From: Kitasatospora sp. NA04385
GTDB lineage: Bacteria > Actinomycetota > Actinomycetes > Streptomycetales > Streptomycetaceae
Reading direction: 5' to 3'
DNA length: 64,000 bases
Assembly (NCBI RefSeq): GCF_013364235.1
Contig: NZ_CP054919.1
Span: 4,004,701 to 4,068,700 of the forward strand
Both the position numbers and the translations under genes were made by a program. The first letter of the stretch is position 1. Every line of letters starts with the position of its first letter. The notes under the pieces were generated by a model. That model had not been told where the DNA came from and searched no databases. It saw only the letters and a program-made list of their open reading frames with translations. Shown here one piece after another: positions 8,309-16,041 of the stretch.

Positions 8309-8353
8309 CGTCGGGGGTGCCGGTTCCCACCCAGGGAACCGGCACCCCCGACG
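8309..8353 (+). terminator. Terminator after the RHH gene
   Basis: A perfect 20-bp stem (8309-8328 with 8334-8353) closes on a five-base loop, 22 bases after the stop codon. Confidence 0.85.
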
Positions 8354-8769
8354 TGCGTGCCGGGCCGGTGACGGACGGCTGACGAATACCTGACGGACAG
8401 TCAATTCCCTTGCCCCGAGAGAAAGAACACGGCAGAAAACGGCACCCGTGAACGTCTGCAGTGTCAGGAGAAGCGGGTACTGTGGGGAGAAAGCTTCCGA
8501 GCCGTGTCCGGACCGCACGAGGCCCGCGACCTGACCCGGGGAGGAGGCCTGCGGGGAGCCTTCTCCCCGGGGCTGCCGGCGGACCGCAGAATCCGCCGGT
8601 GGAGGGCCGCGGCGCGCACAGGCGTCCGGCCCGTCCCCGGGGCAGGCCCTCCTCTTCCCCGGCGTCACGCGTCCCGTGCTTCCACCCCCCGGGGCGGAAG
8701 CACGGACCGGGCCGGTCCCTCGCCGCGGCCGTGACCGGCCCGCCTCCCCGGGTGGCAGACTGGCACACC
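8354..8769. other. Non-coding region before DUF3151, with hairpin
   Basis: About 415 bases with no credible gene. A 10-bp stem (ccgtgcttcc 8674-8683 with its complement 8696-8705) and a smaller ggggag/ctcccc hairpin near 8554-8569 are present. The AT-richer part at 8380-8470 may hold a promoter for the DUF3151 gene. Confidence 0.4.
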
Positions 8770-9195
8770 ATGGAGACGCACAAGAACCTTCTTGACGGCC
8801 CCGGGCCGACCCTCCTGCCGGAGGAGGAGCACCCGTACCGGATGCTCGCCGAGGAGTCGGCCTCGCCGACCCAGGTGGCGGCCGAGTACCCGGCGTTCTG
8901 CCTCGCCTGGGCGATGCTCGCGGACGACGCGTTCGCGGCCGGGCGGACGGTGGAGTCCTACGCGTACGCCCGCACCGGCTACCACCGCGGCCTGGACGCG
9001 CTGCGCCGCAACGGCTGGAAGGGCCACGGCCCCGTGCCGTGGGAGCACCGCGGCAACCGCGGCTTCCTGCGCTGTCTGGCGGCGCTCGCCCGGGCCGCCG
9101 GCGCGATCAAGGAGACCGAGGAGGAGGCCCGCTGCTGGCAGTTCCTGAAGGACAGCAGCGCCGAGGCGTACACCGTGCTCAAGCAGGAGCACTGA
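8770..9195 (+). CDS. DUF3151 family protein
   Basis: This 141-residue protein is recognisable as DUF3151 by LLPEEEHPYRML near the start, then VAAEYPAFCLAWAMLADDA, VESYAYARTGYHRGLDALRRNGW and GPVPWEHRGNRGFLRCLAALARAA. The family is restricted to Actinobacteria and is often found near fba and dedA. It may adopt a helical, TPR-like fold, but no biochemical role is known. It is monocistronic here, with its own terminator. Confidence 0.88.
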   Translation: METHKNLLDGPGPTLLPEEEHPYRMLAEESASPTQVAAEYPAFCLAWAMLADDAFAAGRTVESYAYARTGYHRGLDALRRNGWKGHGPVPWEHRGNRGFLRCLAALARAAGAIKETEEEARCWQFLKDSSAEAYTVLKQEH

Positions 9196-9215
9196 GACCG
9201 GCACCCGACCGAACC

Positions 9216-9250
9216 GACGGGCCGTCCCCCGCACCGGGGGGCGGCCCGTC
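9216..9250 (+). terminator. Terminator after DUF3151 gene
   Basis: A 15-bp stem with one T-G pair (9216-9230 with 9236-9250) closes on the five-base loop gcacc, just after the DUF3151 stop. Confidence 0.75.
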
Positions 9251-9363
9251 GCCGTCCCGCGCCGCCTGCCTGCGCCGCCCGCCCGCGCTGCTCGCCCGCC
9301 TGCACCGCCCGCCCGCCTGACCGTCCCGCCGTCCGTCCGTCCCCGCACCGATAGGCTTCCCGC

Positions 9364-10230
9364 ATGACCGCAGAACTCTCCCGGCGCCTGCTCGACCGGT
9401 TCGGCCCCGGCGGCCTGCGTCGCCCCACGGCGGCGGACCTCGCGGCGACCGCGCTCCCCGCCGAGGCGGCCGGACTGCTCGCCGACTGCGGTCTCCCCCT
9501 CCGGGTCGGTCCGTACTTCGCCACCTCGGCGGACGACGCCCCGGCGCTGGCCGACTTCGCCGCGCAGCGGGGGCTCCCCGCGCCGACCGGCGGCGAGGAC
9601 CCCTGGGCGCGCCTGGGCACCGACCGCGGCGCCGAGCTGTGCGTCGACCCGGCCGGCCGGGTGTGGGCGGTCTTCCTCGCCTTCCGGGAGCGCCCGATCC
9701 CGGTCAACAGCAGCCTCGCCGCCTTCCTCGACTCGCTCGCCGAGCTCGACGACGTGCTGCGCCGGCTGGCCGCCGCCGAGCAGCCGCAGGAGGTCTTCGG
9801 GCTGTTCGGCTCGGTCGAGAGCCGGCTGCGCGCCACCGACCTGCGGGCCTTCGAGAGCGACGAGAACTGGTGGCCCCGGGTGCTGGAGGACGTCCGGCAC
9901 ACCCGGGGCGTGCCCGGGTACGCGGCGTTCAAGTACCGCGACCGGCAGGGCGGCGAGCAGATCCTCACCGCCGACGGCTCGCTCGCGCTGCACCCCGAGG
10001 AGGCCCTCTGGCAGCGGCTGGCCGAAGGGGGCGCGCGGCCCGAGGGCGTCCTGGAGGTCTACACCGAGCTACAGGCCTGCTTCATGCCCGGCCACTACTG
10101 CAGCGTGTGGATGGCCGAGACCTTCCGGCAGGCCGAGTTCACCCACAGCTTCGACTACGGCGACACCGCCGCCGAGCGCGAGGCCGGCATCCGCGAACTC
10201 GCCGAGGCGCTGACCGCCCGCAACGGCTGA
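9364..10230 (+). CDS. SUKH-4-type protein fused to a deaminase-like C-terminal domain
   Basis: In this 288-residue protein the N-terminal part (about 1-145) resembles SUKH-4 immunity domains (VGPYFATSADDAPALADFAA, then LGTDRGAELCVDPAGRVWAV and PVNSSLAAFLDSLAEL). The C-terminal part (about 195-280) has VYTELQACFMPGHYCSVW followed by THSFDYG. This matches the S/T-EL-xPC-x-C-type segment of the nucleic-acid deaminase-like domains annotated in polymorphic toxin systems, but with Ala in place of the proline of the PC motif. Known SUKH proteins neutralise contact-dependent toxins. No toxin gene adjoins. The domain fusion is seen directly; the function is inference. Confidence 0.6.
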   Translation: MTAELSRRLLDRFGPGGLRRPTAADLAATALPAEAAGLLADCGLPLRVGPYFATSADDAPALADFAAQRGLPAPTGGEDPWARLGTDRGAELCVDPAGRVWAVFLAFRERPIPVNSSLAAFLDSLAELDDVLRRLAAAEQPQEVFGLFGSVESRLRATDLRAFESDENWWPRVLEDVRHTRGVPGYAAFKYRDRQGGEQILTADGSLALHPEEALWQRLAEGGARPEGVLEVYTELQACFMPGHYCSVWMAETFRQAEFTHSFDYGDTAAEREAGIRELAEALTARNG

Positions 10231-10282
10231 CCGCGACGACCGACCGCGACGACCGACTGCGACGACCGACCGCGACGGCCGA
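10231..10282. repeat. Four tandem 13-bp repeats
   Basis: ccgcgacgaccga occurs four times with exact 13-base spacing (two perfect copies and two with one change each), directly after the stop of the SUKH-4 gene. Confidence 0.85.
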
Positions 10283-10371
10283 CCGCCCGGGCCGGGCGAC
10301 CGATCCGGCCGATCCTGCCGATCCGATGGAACGTCAACTCCGGTCTCCGGCACGAGGCATAGCCTGGTGCG

Positions 10372-11112
10372 GTGATCGCTCACCGCACCCGCCGCACCAC
10401 CGGCCCGACCGTCCGCCGCCTGCTCGCGCTGCCCGCCGCCCTGGCCGTCGTCCTCGGCGCGGGCGCCTGCTCCGGCGGCTCCGACCGCTCCGACGACGGC
10501 AAGGACGCCACCGCGCTGTCCTACCCGAAGGTCCGCTCCACCGCGCAGGAACTCGGCGCAGCGGGCTCCGGCACCTGCCCGTTCGGGCTGGACCTCGCCG
10601 CCGCGCTCAAGGCCACCGGCGTCGGCCTGACCGCCAACGCCGGGACCGAGGAGGACAAGCCCGCCACCGGCGAGACCACCGAGGCCACCGATCCGGAGCC
10701 CTGGCCGTCCGGGGTGAAGCCGCCGCCGTCCATGGCCTCCGTGCCCGGACGCCCGCCGACCGGCTGGATCACCTGCGTCTGGATGATCGACGGCGGCCCG
10801 ATCACCCTCGACCTGCTGGCCGTCCCGGTGAACGACGTCGGCGTCAGCATGATGCTGCCGAAGATCCAGGCGGCCGGGAAGCTCTCGGCCGCCCGGCTGG
10901 AGACCGTCTACGCCCAGCGCCCGGCCCCCGGCGCCGCACCGCTGGTCACCCCCGACGGCGGGCTGGCCGCGATCGCCCGCGTCCCGGCGAAGGGCGACGG
11001 GGACCTCGTGCTGCTGCTCTCGCAGAACCCGCCGAACGACGGCGAACGGGCGCTGAGCGGGGAGCCGCTCGGCCGGGTGCTGGCCCGCCTCGCCGCCGGC
11101 ATCCACGCCTGA
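10372..11112 (+). CDS. Secreted lipoprotein of unknown function
   Basis: This 246-residue protein has a twin-basic N-terminus (HRTRRTTGPTVRR), a hydrophobic core and a lipobox LGAGAC, with the acylated cysteine at about residue 33. It is therefore an exported, membrane-anchored lipoprotein. The mature part has two cysteines in GSGTCPFGLDLAAALKATG and WITCVWMIDGG that could form a disulphide. No catalytic motif is visible. The GTG start at 10372 is the only one that preserves the whole signal sequence. Confidence 0.75.
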   Translation: MIAHRTRRTTGPTVRRLLALPAALAVVLGAGACSGGSDRSDDGKDATALSYPKVRSTAQELGAAGSGTCPFGLDLAAALKATGVGLTANAGTEEDKPATGETTEATDPEPWPSGVKPPPSMASVPGRPPTGWITCVWMIDGGPITLDLLAVPVNDVGVSMMLPKIQAAGKLSAARLETVYAQRPAPGAAPLVTPDGGLAAIARVPAKGDGDLVLLLSQNPPNDGERALSGEPLGRVLARLAAGIHA

Positions 11113-11354
11113 TCCCCCGGCCGGTCACGGCCCGACCGCCCCTCGGCCACCGCGCGGCTTCCCCTCGGCCACCGCCCGGTCACCGCTCCGCCCCTGGTCA
11201 GCCCCGGTCCGGACCCTGCCAAGTCCGTTCACGTCCGGATCGGGGGGTTCCGGGAACCAAGCAGGGCCATACCGCGTATGTTCACGGTGCGGCACGTTCG
11301 CACGGACGTGCCACCCGCACCGCCTGCCATGCCGCCGTCCCGAGGGAAGTCCAG

Positions 11355-12245
11355 ATGCGCGCAGCCCCCCGCAGCCGCCGCCGGCCCGCCCGCCGGTCCG
11401 CCCGCCGGCGCCTGGGCGTCACCGTGGGCTGCACCGCGCTGCTCGCCGCCCTCGGCACCGCCGGGCTGTTCGCCCTGGACCAGCAGTCACCGCGGACGCC
11501 CACCAGCGGCCCGACCACCCAGGCCCGGGCCGTCCCGCAGCTGCCCGACCCGACCGCGGCCCCCTCGGCCACCGCCGAGCAGCCCGGCCCGCAGCCCTCC
11601 GACGCCCCGCCGTCGAGCGGCGGGCCGTCCGGCACCCCGTCGTCCGGCACCTCGTCGTCCAGTGCGCAGCCGGAGATCGTCGCCCACGGCAGCGGCAGCT
11701 TCACCAGCGCCACCGCCAACGGCGACCGGGTCGGCACCGGCGGCGTCGTGCGCCGCTACCGGGTGGAGGTCGAGAACGGCATCGGCATCGACCCGAACGG
11801 CGCCGCGGCCGCCGTCCAGGCCGTGCTGTCCGACCCGCGCAGCTGGACCACGGACAAGCGCGACAGCTTCCAGCTGGTCTCCTCCGGCAGCTACGACTTC
11901 ACCGTCAAGATCGCCTCCCCCGACACCGCGGACGGGATCTGCGCGACCGGCGGCCTCGACACCGGGGGCGAGGTGAACTGCGACGTCGGCAAGCAGGTGG
12001 TGGTCAACTCCAAGCGCTGGCTGACCGGTTCACCCCAGTTCGACGGCAGCCTGGACGACTACCGGGCCCTGATCATCAACCACGAGGTCGGCCACCGGAT
12101 CGGCCACGGCCACGAGAGCTGCCCCGGCCCGGGCGAGCCCGCCCCCGCGATGATGCAGCAGATCTACGGCCTCAAGGGCTGCGTGGCCAACGCCTGGCCC
12201 TACGACTCGAACGGCAAGTACCTCAGCGGCCCGTCCGCCCCCTGA
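11355..12245 (+). CDS. DUF3152 secreted metalloprotease-like protein
   Basis: This 296-residue protein starts with a very basic N-region and a signal or anchor helix (about 22-43), then a Ser/Pro-rich linker (about 45-110). The C-terminal DUF3152 domain carries HEVGHRIGHGH at about residues 242-252, which fits the metzincin zinc motif HExxHxxGxxH, followed by a methionine-rich AMMQQIYG that could be the Met-turn. Four cysteines (ICATGG, NCDVG, ESCPGP, GCVANAW) may form disulphides. An extracytoplasmic zinc peptidase is likely, although activity for the family is not established as far as I know. AGGGAAG precedes the ATG. Confidence 0.85.
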   Translation: MRAAPRSRRRPARRSARRRLGVTVGCTALLAALGTAGLFALDQQSPRTPTSGPTTQARAVPQLPDPTAAPSATAEQPGPQPSDAPPSSGGPSGTPSSGTSSSSAQPEIVAHGSGSFTSATANGDRVGTGGVVRRYRVEVENGIGIDPNGAAAAVQAVLSDPRSWTTDKRDSFQLVSSGSYDFTVKIASPDTADGICATGGLDTGGEVNCDVGKQVVVNSKRWLTGSPQFDGSLDDYRALIINHEVGHRIGHGHESCPGPGEPAPAMMQQIYGLKGCVANAWPYDSNGKYLSGPSAP

Positions 12246-12280
12246 CGCCGCCGCCCGTCCTTCCCGCCGCCCGCGGCCGC

Positions 12281-12568
12281 CTAACTGCCTTTCTTCTCGG
12301 GCACGTTGTGGTGCACCTCGCTCCAGACGGTCTCGCGGGCGGTGCCGTTGTTGCGGGAGGGCGGGGAGTAGTGGTGCCCCCACCGGTCGCCGAGCGCGAG
12401 GGCGGTCAGGACGGCCGCGTGGTCGTCGGTGCCGTGCGGGCGGAGGATGTCGAGTTCGATCCGGTAGCCGTTCGGGATCACGGTCAGCTCGGCCTCCCCG
12501 CCGCCGCCCGCCTTGGCGAGCTGTTCGGCGATCCGCCAGGCGCGTTGCCGCAGCACCTCGTCGCTCAC
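12281..12568 (-). CDS. Small hypothetical protein, last gene of a three-gene set
   Basis: This 95-residue protein contains an apparent beta-hairpin region, AELTVIPNGYRIELDILRPHG, and a C-terminus SEVHHNVPEKKGS. The GTG start overlaps the stop of the upstream gene by four bases (GTGA), indicating translational coupling. No family was recognised. It lies divergently from the XRE/DUF5753 regulator. Confidence 0.6.
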   Translation of the reverse strand: MSDEVLRQRAWRIAEQLAKAGGGGEAELTVIPNGYRIELDILRPHGTDDHAAVLTALALGDRWGHHYSPPSRNNGTARETVWSEVHHNVPEKKGS

Positions 12569-12978
12569 GAGGCGGCCCCCAGCGCGGAGCGGGCCTCGGG
12601 GCCCAGCTCGGACGGCGACGCGACGCGGACGGCGGCGGGGAACTCCCCGCGCAGCACCGCGAGTTCGACCAGCGCCTCGGCCAGCTTCTGCGCCCACGGC
12701 AACCCCGCGCACCCCAGCGCGAGACCGGCGCTCTCCGGCGGGACGTCGTCGCGGTAGACCGGCGAGAGCCCCGGCGGCGGGTCCAACCGGGCCGCCAGGA
12801 AGGCGCGCTCCAGCGAGTCCGAAGCCTGCTCGCAGTCGGCGAACCCGCCGCGCAGGAACCGTTGCAGGACGTCGACGGCCACCAACGGTTGTCCGGTGTA
12901 CAGCACGTGCTTCCCTTCGTCGTGTTCGGTGAGGTCAGGCCACTTCGGCAACGGCCGCCGCGCAGCGCGGACAGGCAC
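12565..12978 (-). CDS. Hypothetical protein, middle gene of a three-gene set
   Basis: This 137-residue, probably helical protein contains LYTGQPLVAVDVLQRFLRGGFADCEQASDSLERAFLAARL in its first half. No known motif was found. The GTG at 12978 overlaps the upstream gene by 44 bases, which is long, and a downstream TTG (around 12954) would reduce the overlap, so the start is uncertain. Its stop overlaps the next start by four bases. Confidence 0.55.
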   Translation of the reverse strand: MPVRAARRPLPKWPDLTEHDEGKHVLYTGQPLVAVDVLQRFLRGGFADCEQASDSLERAFLAARLDPPPGLSPVYRDDVPPESAGLALGCAGLPWAQKLAEALVELAVLRGEFPAAVRVASPSELGPEARSALGAAS

Positions 12979-13129
12979 AGGCCGGCCAGGTCAACGCCGA
13001 GACCAGCGGCAGATCCTCCTGCTCGTCCGAACAGCAGGAGGAGACCGGCACCCGGGCCCCGTCAGGCCGCACCCGGTAGACCCGAATCGTCAACCTGGCT
13101 TTCTGGCTTGCATATTGGCGGTCTGGCAT
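12935..13129 (-). CDS. Small zinc-ribbon-like hypothetical protein
   Basis: This 64-residue protein has a CC pair (VSSCCSDEQED) and a C-terminal CACPRC, a cysteine arrangement suggestive of a small metal-binding domain. It is the first gene of the leftward three-gene set and shares the intergenic region with the XRE regulator. The start is the ATG of MPDRQYASQK. A longer version from 13183 is possible but adds low-quality sequence. Confidence 0.5.
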   Translation of the reverse strand: MPDRQYASQKARLTIRVYRVRPDGARVPVSSCCSDEQEDLPLVSALTWPACACPRCAAAVAEVA

Positions 13130-13349
13130 GGCGATGAACCTCGCAAGTGGCGGTGCGGGAAAGAAGCGGGCGGGGGGCGTCAACGCCCCTGGGGCGGGGC
13201 ACGGCCGGGCGCACGCCGGAGAAACGCCCCTACGCGCCTGTCACCGTCCGCTTCTTTCTGCGTTCTGTGTGTCACAAGCATCGGCAAGAAGGGCTACGCT
13301 CGCCAGGGATCGACCGTCGACTATTCCGGCCTGTATAAGGGGCGCAACG
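13130..13349. promoter_or_regulatory. Divergent promoter region of the XRE/DUF5753 locus
   Basis: This non-coding gap of 220 bases separates the leftward small-gene operon from the rightward XRE regulator. The stretch tgtgtcacaagcatcggcaa (about 13267-13286) is AT-richer and probably promoter DNA. Autoregulation by the XRE protein is likely but is inference. Confidence 0.4.
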
Positions 13350-14180
13350 ATGGAAACCGACAACGAAGTTGATGTGGTGTCATCTCCCGCGCTGCGCTTC
13401 GGCCGGGAACTCGCCAGGTCAAGGGCGGCCCGGGGCTGGTCGCAGGTCAGGCTCTCCCAGCAGATGGGCTACAGCAACGGCTACATCTCGCTCATCGAAC
13501 GAGGTAAGCGGGGACTGACTTTTACATTCGCGGTCAAGGCCGACGAGGTGTTCGGCACGGGCTCGCGGTTCCAGGAGCTCTGGCGACTCTATTCGAACGC
13601 GAGTCTGGTGGAGGGATTCACCGAGTACGTGGAGGCCGAGGCGAGGTGCCGGGTCCTCCGCACTTTCCAGTTGGGCGTCATCCCGAGCCAACTCCAGACG
13701 CCCGCCTATGCTTCGGCCCTGGCGATGGCTGCGGTACGACGCGGCGACATCACCGAGGCCCAGGCGGAGGCTCGGGTCTCCTTCCTCGCGAACCGCCAAC
13801 AGATCTTCCGCCGCCCGACCGCGCCCCTCATGCACGCCGTGCTGGACGAGGGTTGCATCCGCCGTATCGTGGGCGGACCCGAAGTCATGGCGGAGCAGCT
13901 CGCCTACCTTGAGACCATGGCCATGAGCCCCCAAGTCGTTTTGCAGGTTGCCCCGTTCGACCTCGGGGAGCGGGTGCCGTTCAGGATGCCGGTGGTGCTG
14001 CTCACCCTGCCCGACCGTTCGATGCTCGGCTACGCGGAGTCCCTGGCCCGGGGCTATATGGAACGAAGCCGGGAAACCGTCGCGTCCTGGTCCAAGCGAT
14101 ACGATCGACTTCTGGTGGAGTCCGCCTCGACGGCCCCTTCGCTAGCCATGATCCGAACCGCTCGGGAGGAACTCTCATGA
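13350..14180 (+). CDS. XRE-family helix-turn-helix regulator with DUF5753 domain (Scr1/WhiJ type)
   Basis: In this 276-residue protein, an N-terminal Cro/C1-type HTH spans about residues 15-70 (LARSRAARGWSQVRLSQQMGYSNGYISLIERGKRGL). A DUF5753 domain follows (about 95-270), with the family's GVIPSQLQTPAYASAL, ARVSFLANRQQIFRR and AVLDEGCIRRIVGGPEVMAEQL. These proteins pair with small DUF397 partners and in Streptomyces influence developmental switching (WhiJ-like). The stop overlaps the following DUF397 start by four bases (ATGA), so the pair is translationally coupled. Confidence 0.9.
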   Translation: METDNEVDVVSSPALRFGRELARSRAARGWSQVRLSQQMGYSNGYISLIERGKRGLTFTFAVKADEVFGTGSRFQELWRLYSNASLVEGFTEYVEAEARCRVLRTFQLGVIPSQLQTPAYASALAMAAVRRGDITEAQAEARVSFLANRQQIFRRPTAPLMHAVLDEGCIRRIVGGPEVMAEQLAYLETMAMSPQVVLQVAPFDLGERVPFRMPVVLLTLPDRSMLGYAESLARGYMERSRETVASWSKRYDRLLVESASTAPSLAMIRTAREELS

Positions 14181-14395
14181 CCCGCATCGACCTGCCCAAG
14201 GCTCACTGGGTGAAGAGCAGCCACAGCACCGACGGTGGAGACTGCGTCGAGTTCGCGCCCGAGTTCGCCACCACTCACGGTGTCGTCCCGGTCCGGGACT
14301 CCAAGGACCCCCACGGCCCCGCGCTGGTGTTCACCGCGACCGGCTTCTCCGCCTTCGTCGCTGCGGCCAAGTCCGGTCAGTTCGGCGAGATCTGA
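14177..14395 (+). CDS. DUF397 protein (first copy)
   Basis: This 72-residue DUF397 protein has the hallmark WVKSSHSTDGGDCVEFA, the central VPVRDSKDPHGPALVF and the C-terminal FSAFVAAAKSGQF. Partners of this family act with the upstream XRE/DUF5753 protein in regulatory, antitoxin-like pairs. It is translationally coupled to that gene. Confidence 0.9.
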   Translation: MTRIDLPKAHWVKSSHSTDGGDCVEFAPEFATTHGVVPVRDSKDPHGPALVFTATGFSAFVAAAKSGQFGEI

Positions 14396-14514
14396 CCAAC
14401 GAGCAGCAGTATCCGGCCCCGCAGTTCAAGCACTTGAGCACGCGGGGCTTCTTCATGCCCCAAACCGGGAAACCCTGTTCCGACGGACCTGGACCCACCG
14501 CGGAAGGAACGCCG

Positions 14515-14727
14515 ATGCCCCACACCGACCTGTCCGGCGCCCACTGGGTGAAGAGCAGCCACAGCACCGACGGCGGCAACTGCGTCGAGTGGGCTCCCAC
14601 GGCCCGCCCCGGCACCGTCCCCGTCCGCGACTCCAAGGACCCCGAGGGCCCCGTCCTGCTGTTCACCACCGGTAGCTTCGCCGCCTTCGTCACCGCCCTC
14701 AAGTCCGGCCGTTTCGAAGGAAGTTGA
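14515..14727 (+). CDS. DUF397 protein (second copy)
   Basis: This 70-residue paralogue of the preceding gene shares the core SAHWVKSSHSTDGGNCVEWA-type motif and VPVRDSKDPEGPVLLF. It lies 119 bases downstream and is preceded by a GGAAGGAA ribosome binding site. Tandem DUF397 copies behind one regulator probably arose by duplication, and one may be the functional partner. Confidence 0.88.
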   Translation: MPHTDLSGAHWVKSSHSTDGGNCVEWAPTARPGTVPVRDSKDPEGPVLLFTTGSFAAFVTALKSGRFEGS

Positions 14728-14883
14728 TCCTCCCGAACTGAGCACGGTCCGGCCGATCATGTGACTGCCACCCGCTCGGATCGCCGTGTCGTTCCTGGAC
14801 GGTGCGCCCGTGCGCCATGAGGCCGGTACTGCCGGACGCCCGCCCAGCAGTACCGGGCGGGGCGGCCGTCGGGTTCGCGCGAA

Positions 14884-15786
14884 TCAGCTGTGCGTGCCTT
14901 GGCGGCGGCGCAGGGCCACCAGGATTCCGGCACCGAGCGCCAGGATCGCGGCACCGCCGACGGCGATCCGCATCGTGTTGCCCGCGCCGGTCTCGGCGAG
15001 CTCAGCGCCCTTGTGAGCGGCCTGCGTGGTCGATGCAGCGGCCGGTGCAGTGGTCTGCGCAGCAGCCGATGCAGTGGTCTGCGCAGCAGCCGGCGTGCTG
15101 GCGGCAGCGGTCGCCGACGCCGTCGCCGAGTGCGAGGGCTCGGCCGACGGAGTGGTCGTCGTGTCGCTGTCCACCACGGTGAAGTCGTGGAACGCGTATC
15201 CGGTGAACTGCGTGCAGACCCCCGTGCCGTTCTGGTCGGACGCAGGCTTCTGGTCGGCCGAGTCCAACGGAACGAACGTGTCGCTGTCCTCCTCCAGGAG
15301 TGCCGACCCGCCGCTCTCCGTGGTCTGGTACTTCCCGGCCGGCGCCTTGGCGGTGGCCGCGACACGGAGTGCGAGCGTCAGCGAGGCACCCTTCGGAATC
15401 TGGTACGTCCCGGAATCGATGATGGAAGAGAAGTCACCGGTGCCGAAGTCGACCTTCTTCCATGCACCGCCGGGAGCCTTGATCTCGACGGCGAAGGACC
15501 CGGCCGGCAATTCGCCGCTCAGGTAGGCGGCGTAGAGCGCGGTCTGGAAGTCCTTGACCTCGTGGTCCACGGAGTTCCGGAAGGTGACGGTGGACTCCAC
15601 GGCGGGACCGCCCTTGACCAGCTTGGCGGGGAACCCCGGCCAGGTGGTGGCAAGTTCGGGGTGATGCTGGACACCGCCGAAACACGGCATCTTCGGTGCT
15701 GCGGTCGCCGACGCGGTGGCGGCGCCGAACCCGAGCGCGGCCGTGGCGAGAACCGCCGAGGCGGCCAGCAGGCGAATGGAGCGCAT
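14884..15786 (-). CDS. Secreted LAETG-type sortase substrate
   Basis: This 300-residue surface protein has a signal peptide with an AxA cleavage site (about residues 1-28, ending TASATA), a globular domain of roughly 190 residues with two cysteines (MPCFGG and GVCTQF), a Thr/Ala/Ser-rich wall-spanning linker with QTTA-type repeats, then LAETG, a hydrophobic helix and RRRQGTHS. LAETG/LAxTG signals are processed by class E sortases in streptomycetes, so the protein should be covalently attached to peptidoglycan. Its ligand is unknown. No sortase gene adjoins. Confidence 0.85.
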   Translation of the reverse strand: MRSIRLLAASAVLATAALGFGAATASATAAPKMPCFGGVQHHPELATTWPGFPAKLVKGGPAVESTVTFRNSVDHEVKDFQTALYAAYLSGELPAGSFAVEIKAPGGAWKKVDFGTGDFSSIIDSGTYQIPKGASLTLALRVAATAKAPAGKYQTTESGGSALLEEDSDTFVPLDSADQKPASDQNGTGVCTQFTGYAFHDFTVVDSDTTTTPSAEPSHSATASATAAASTPAAAQTTASAAAQTTAPAAASTTQAAHKGAELAETGAGNTMRIAVGGAAILALGAGILVALRRRQGTHS

Positions 15787-15935
15787 GGAAATATCCCCCG
15801 GAAACTCAGTGAAACGGGCATTTCGCCCGAGGAGGTAATTGTGCGAACCGTGTGGCGCGCGTGAACGATACACACACGTGCGACTGCATGGGGCGGGGGG
15901 TGCCACAGCTCGTCCCGATGGTCCTTCCGCAGGGG

Positions 15936-15983
15936 CTGACCTTTGACAGGCGAACTTGACCGATTGCCGGGCTGGTTTGACCG
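15936..15983. repeat. Left 48-bp inverted repeat of the HEAT-gene cassette
   Basis: This segment begins ctgacctttgacaggcga and matches the reverse complement of 17438-17485 at 41 of 48 positions (30 of the outer 31). Internally it contains two degenerate units starting at ttgacagg (15943) and ttgccggg (15964), 21 bases apart. A further related motif, cgatcttgaccagttgcc, follows at 16003-16020. Confidence 0.8.
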
Positions 15984-16041
15984 GTGCTGGGTTCCTGTCA
16001 GCCGATCTTGACCAGTTGCCAGGGCCTGGAGGGAGGCGGGG

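Noticed and set aside
10231..10282. CRISPR array
   Set aside because: The 13-base tandem units have no intervening spacers and no cas gene is in the window.
12896..13372. Additional plus-strand gene of 158 codons overlapping the leftward small genes
   Set aside because: It overlaps the divergent small genes and the promoter region, has a poor start, and its composition matches no protein; the minus-strand genes explain the region better.
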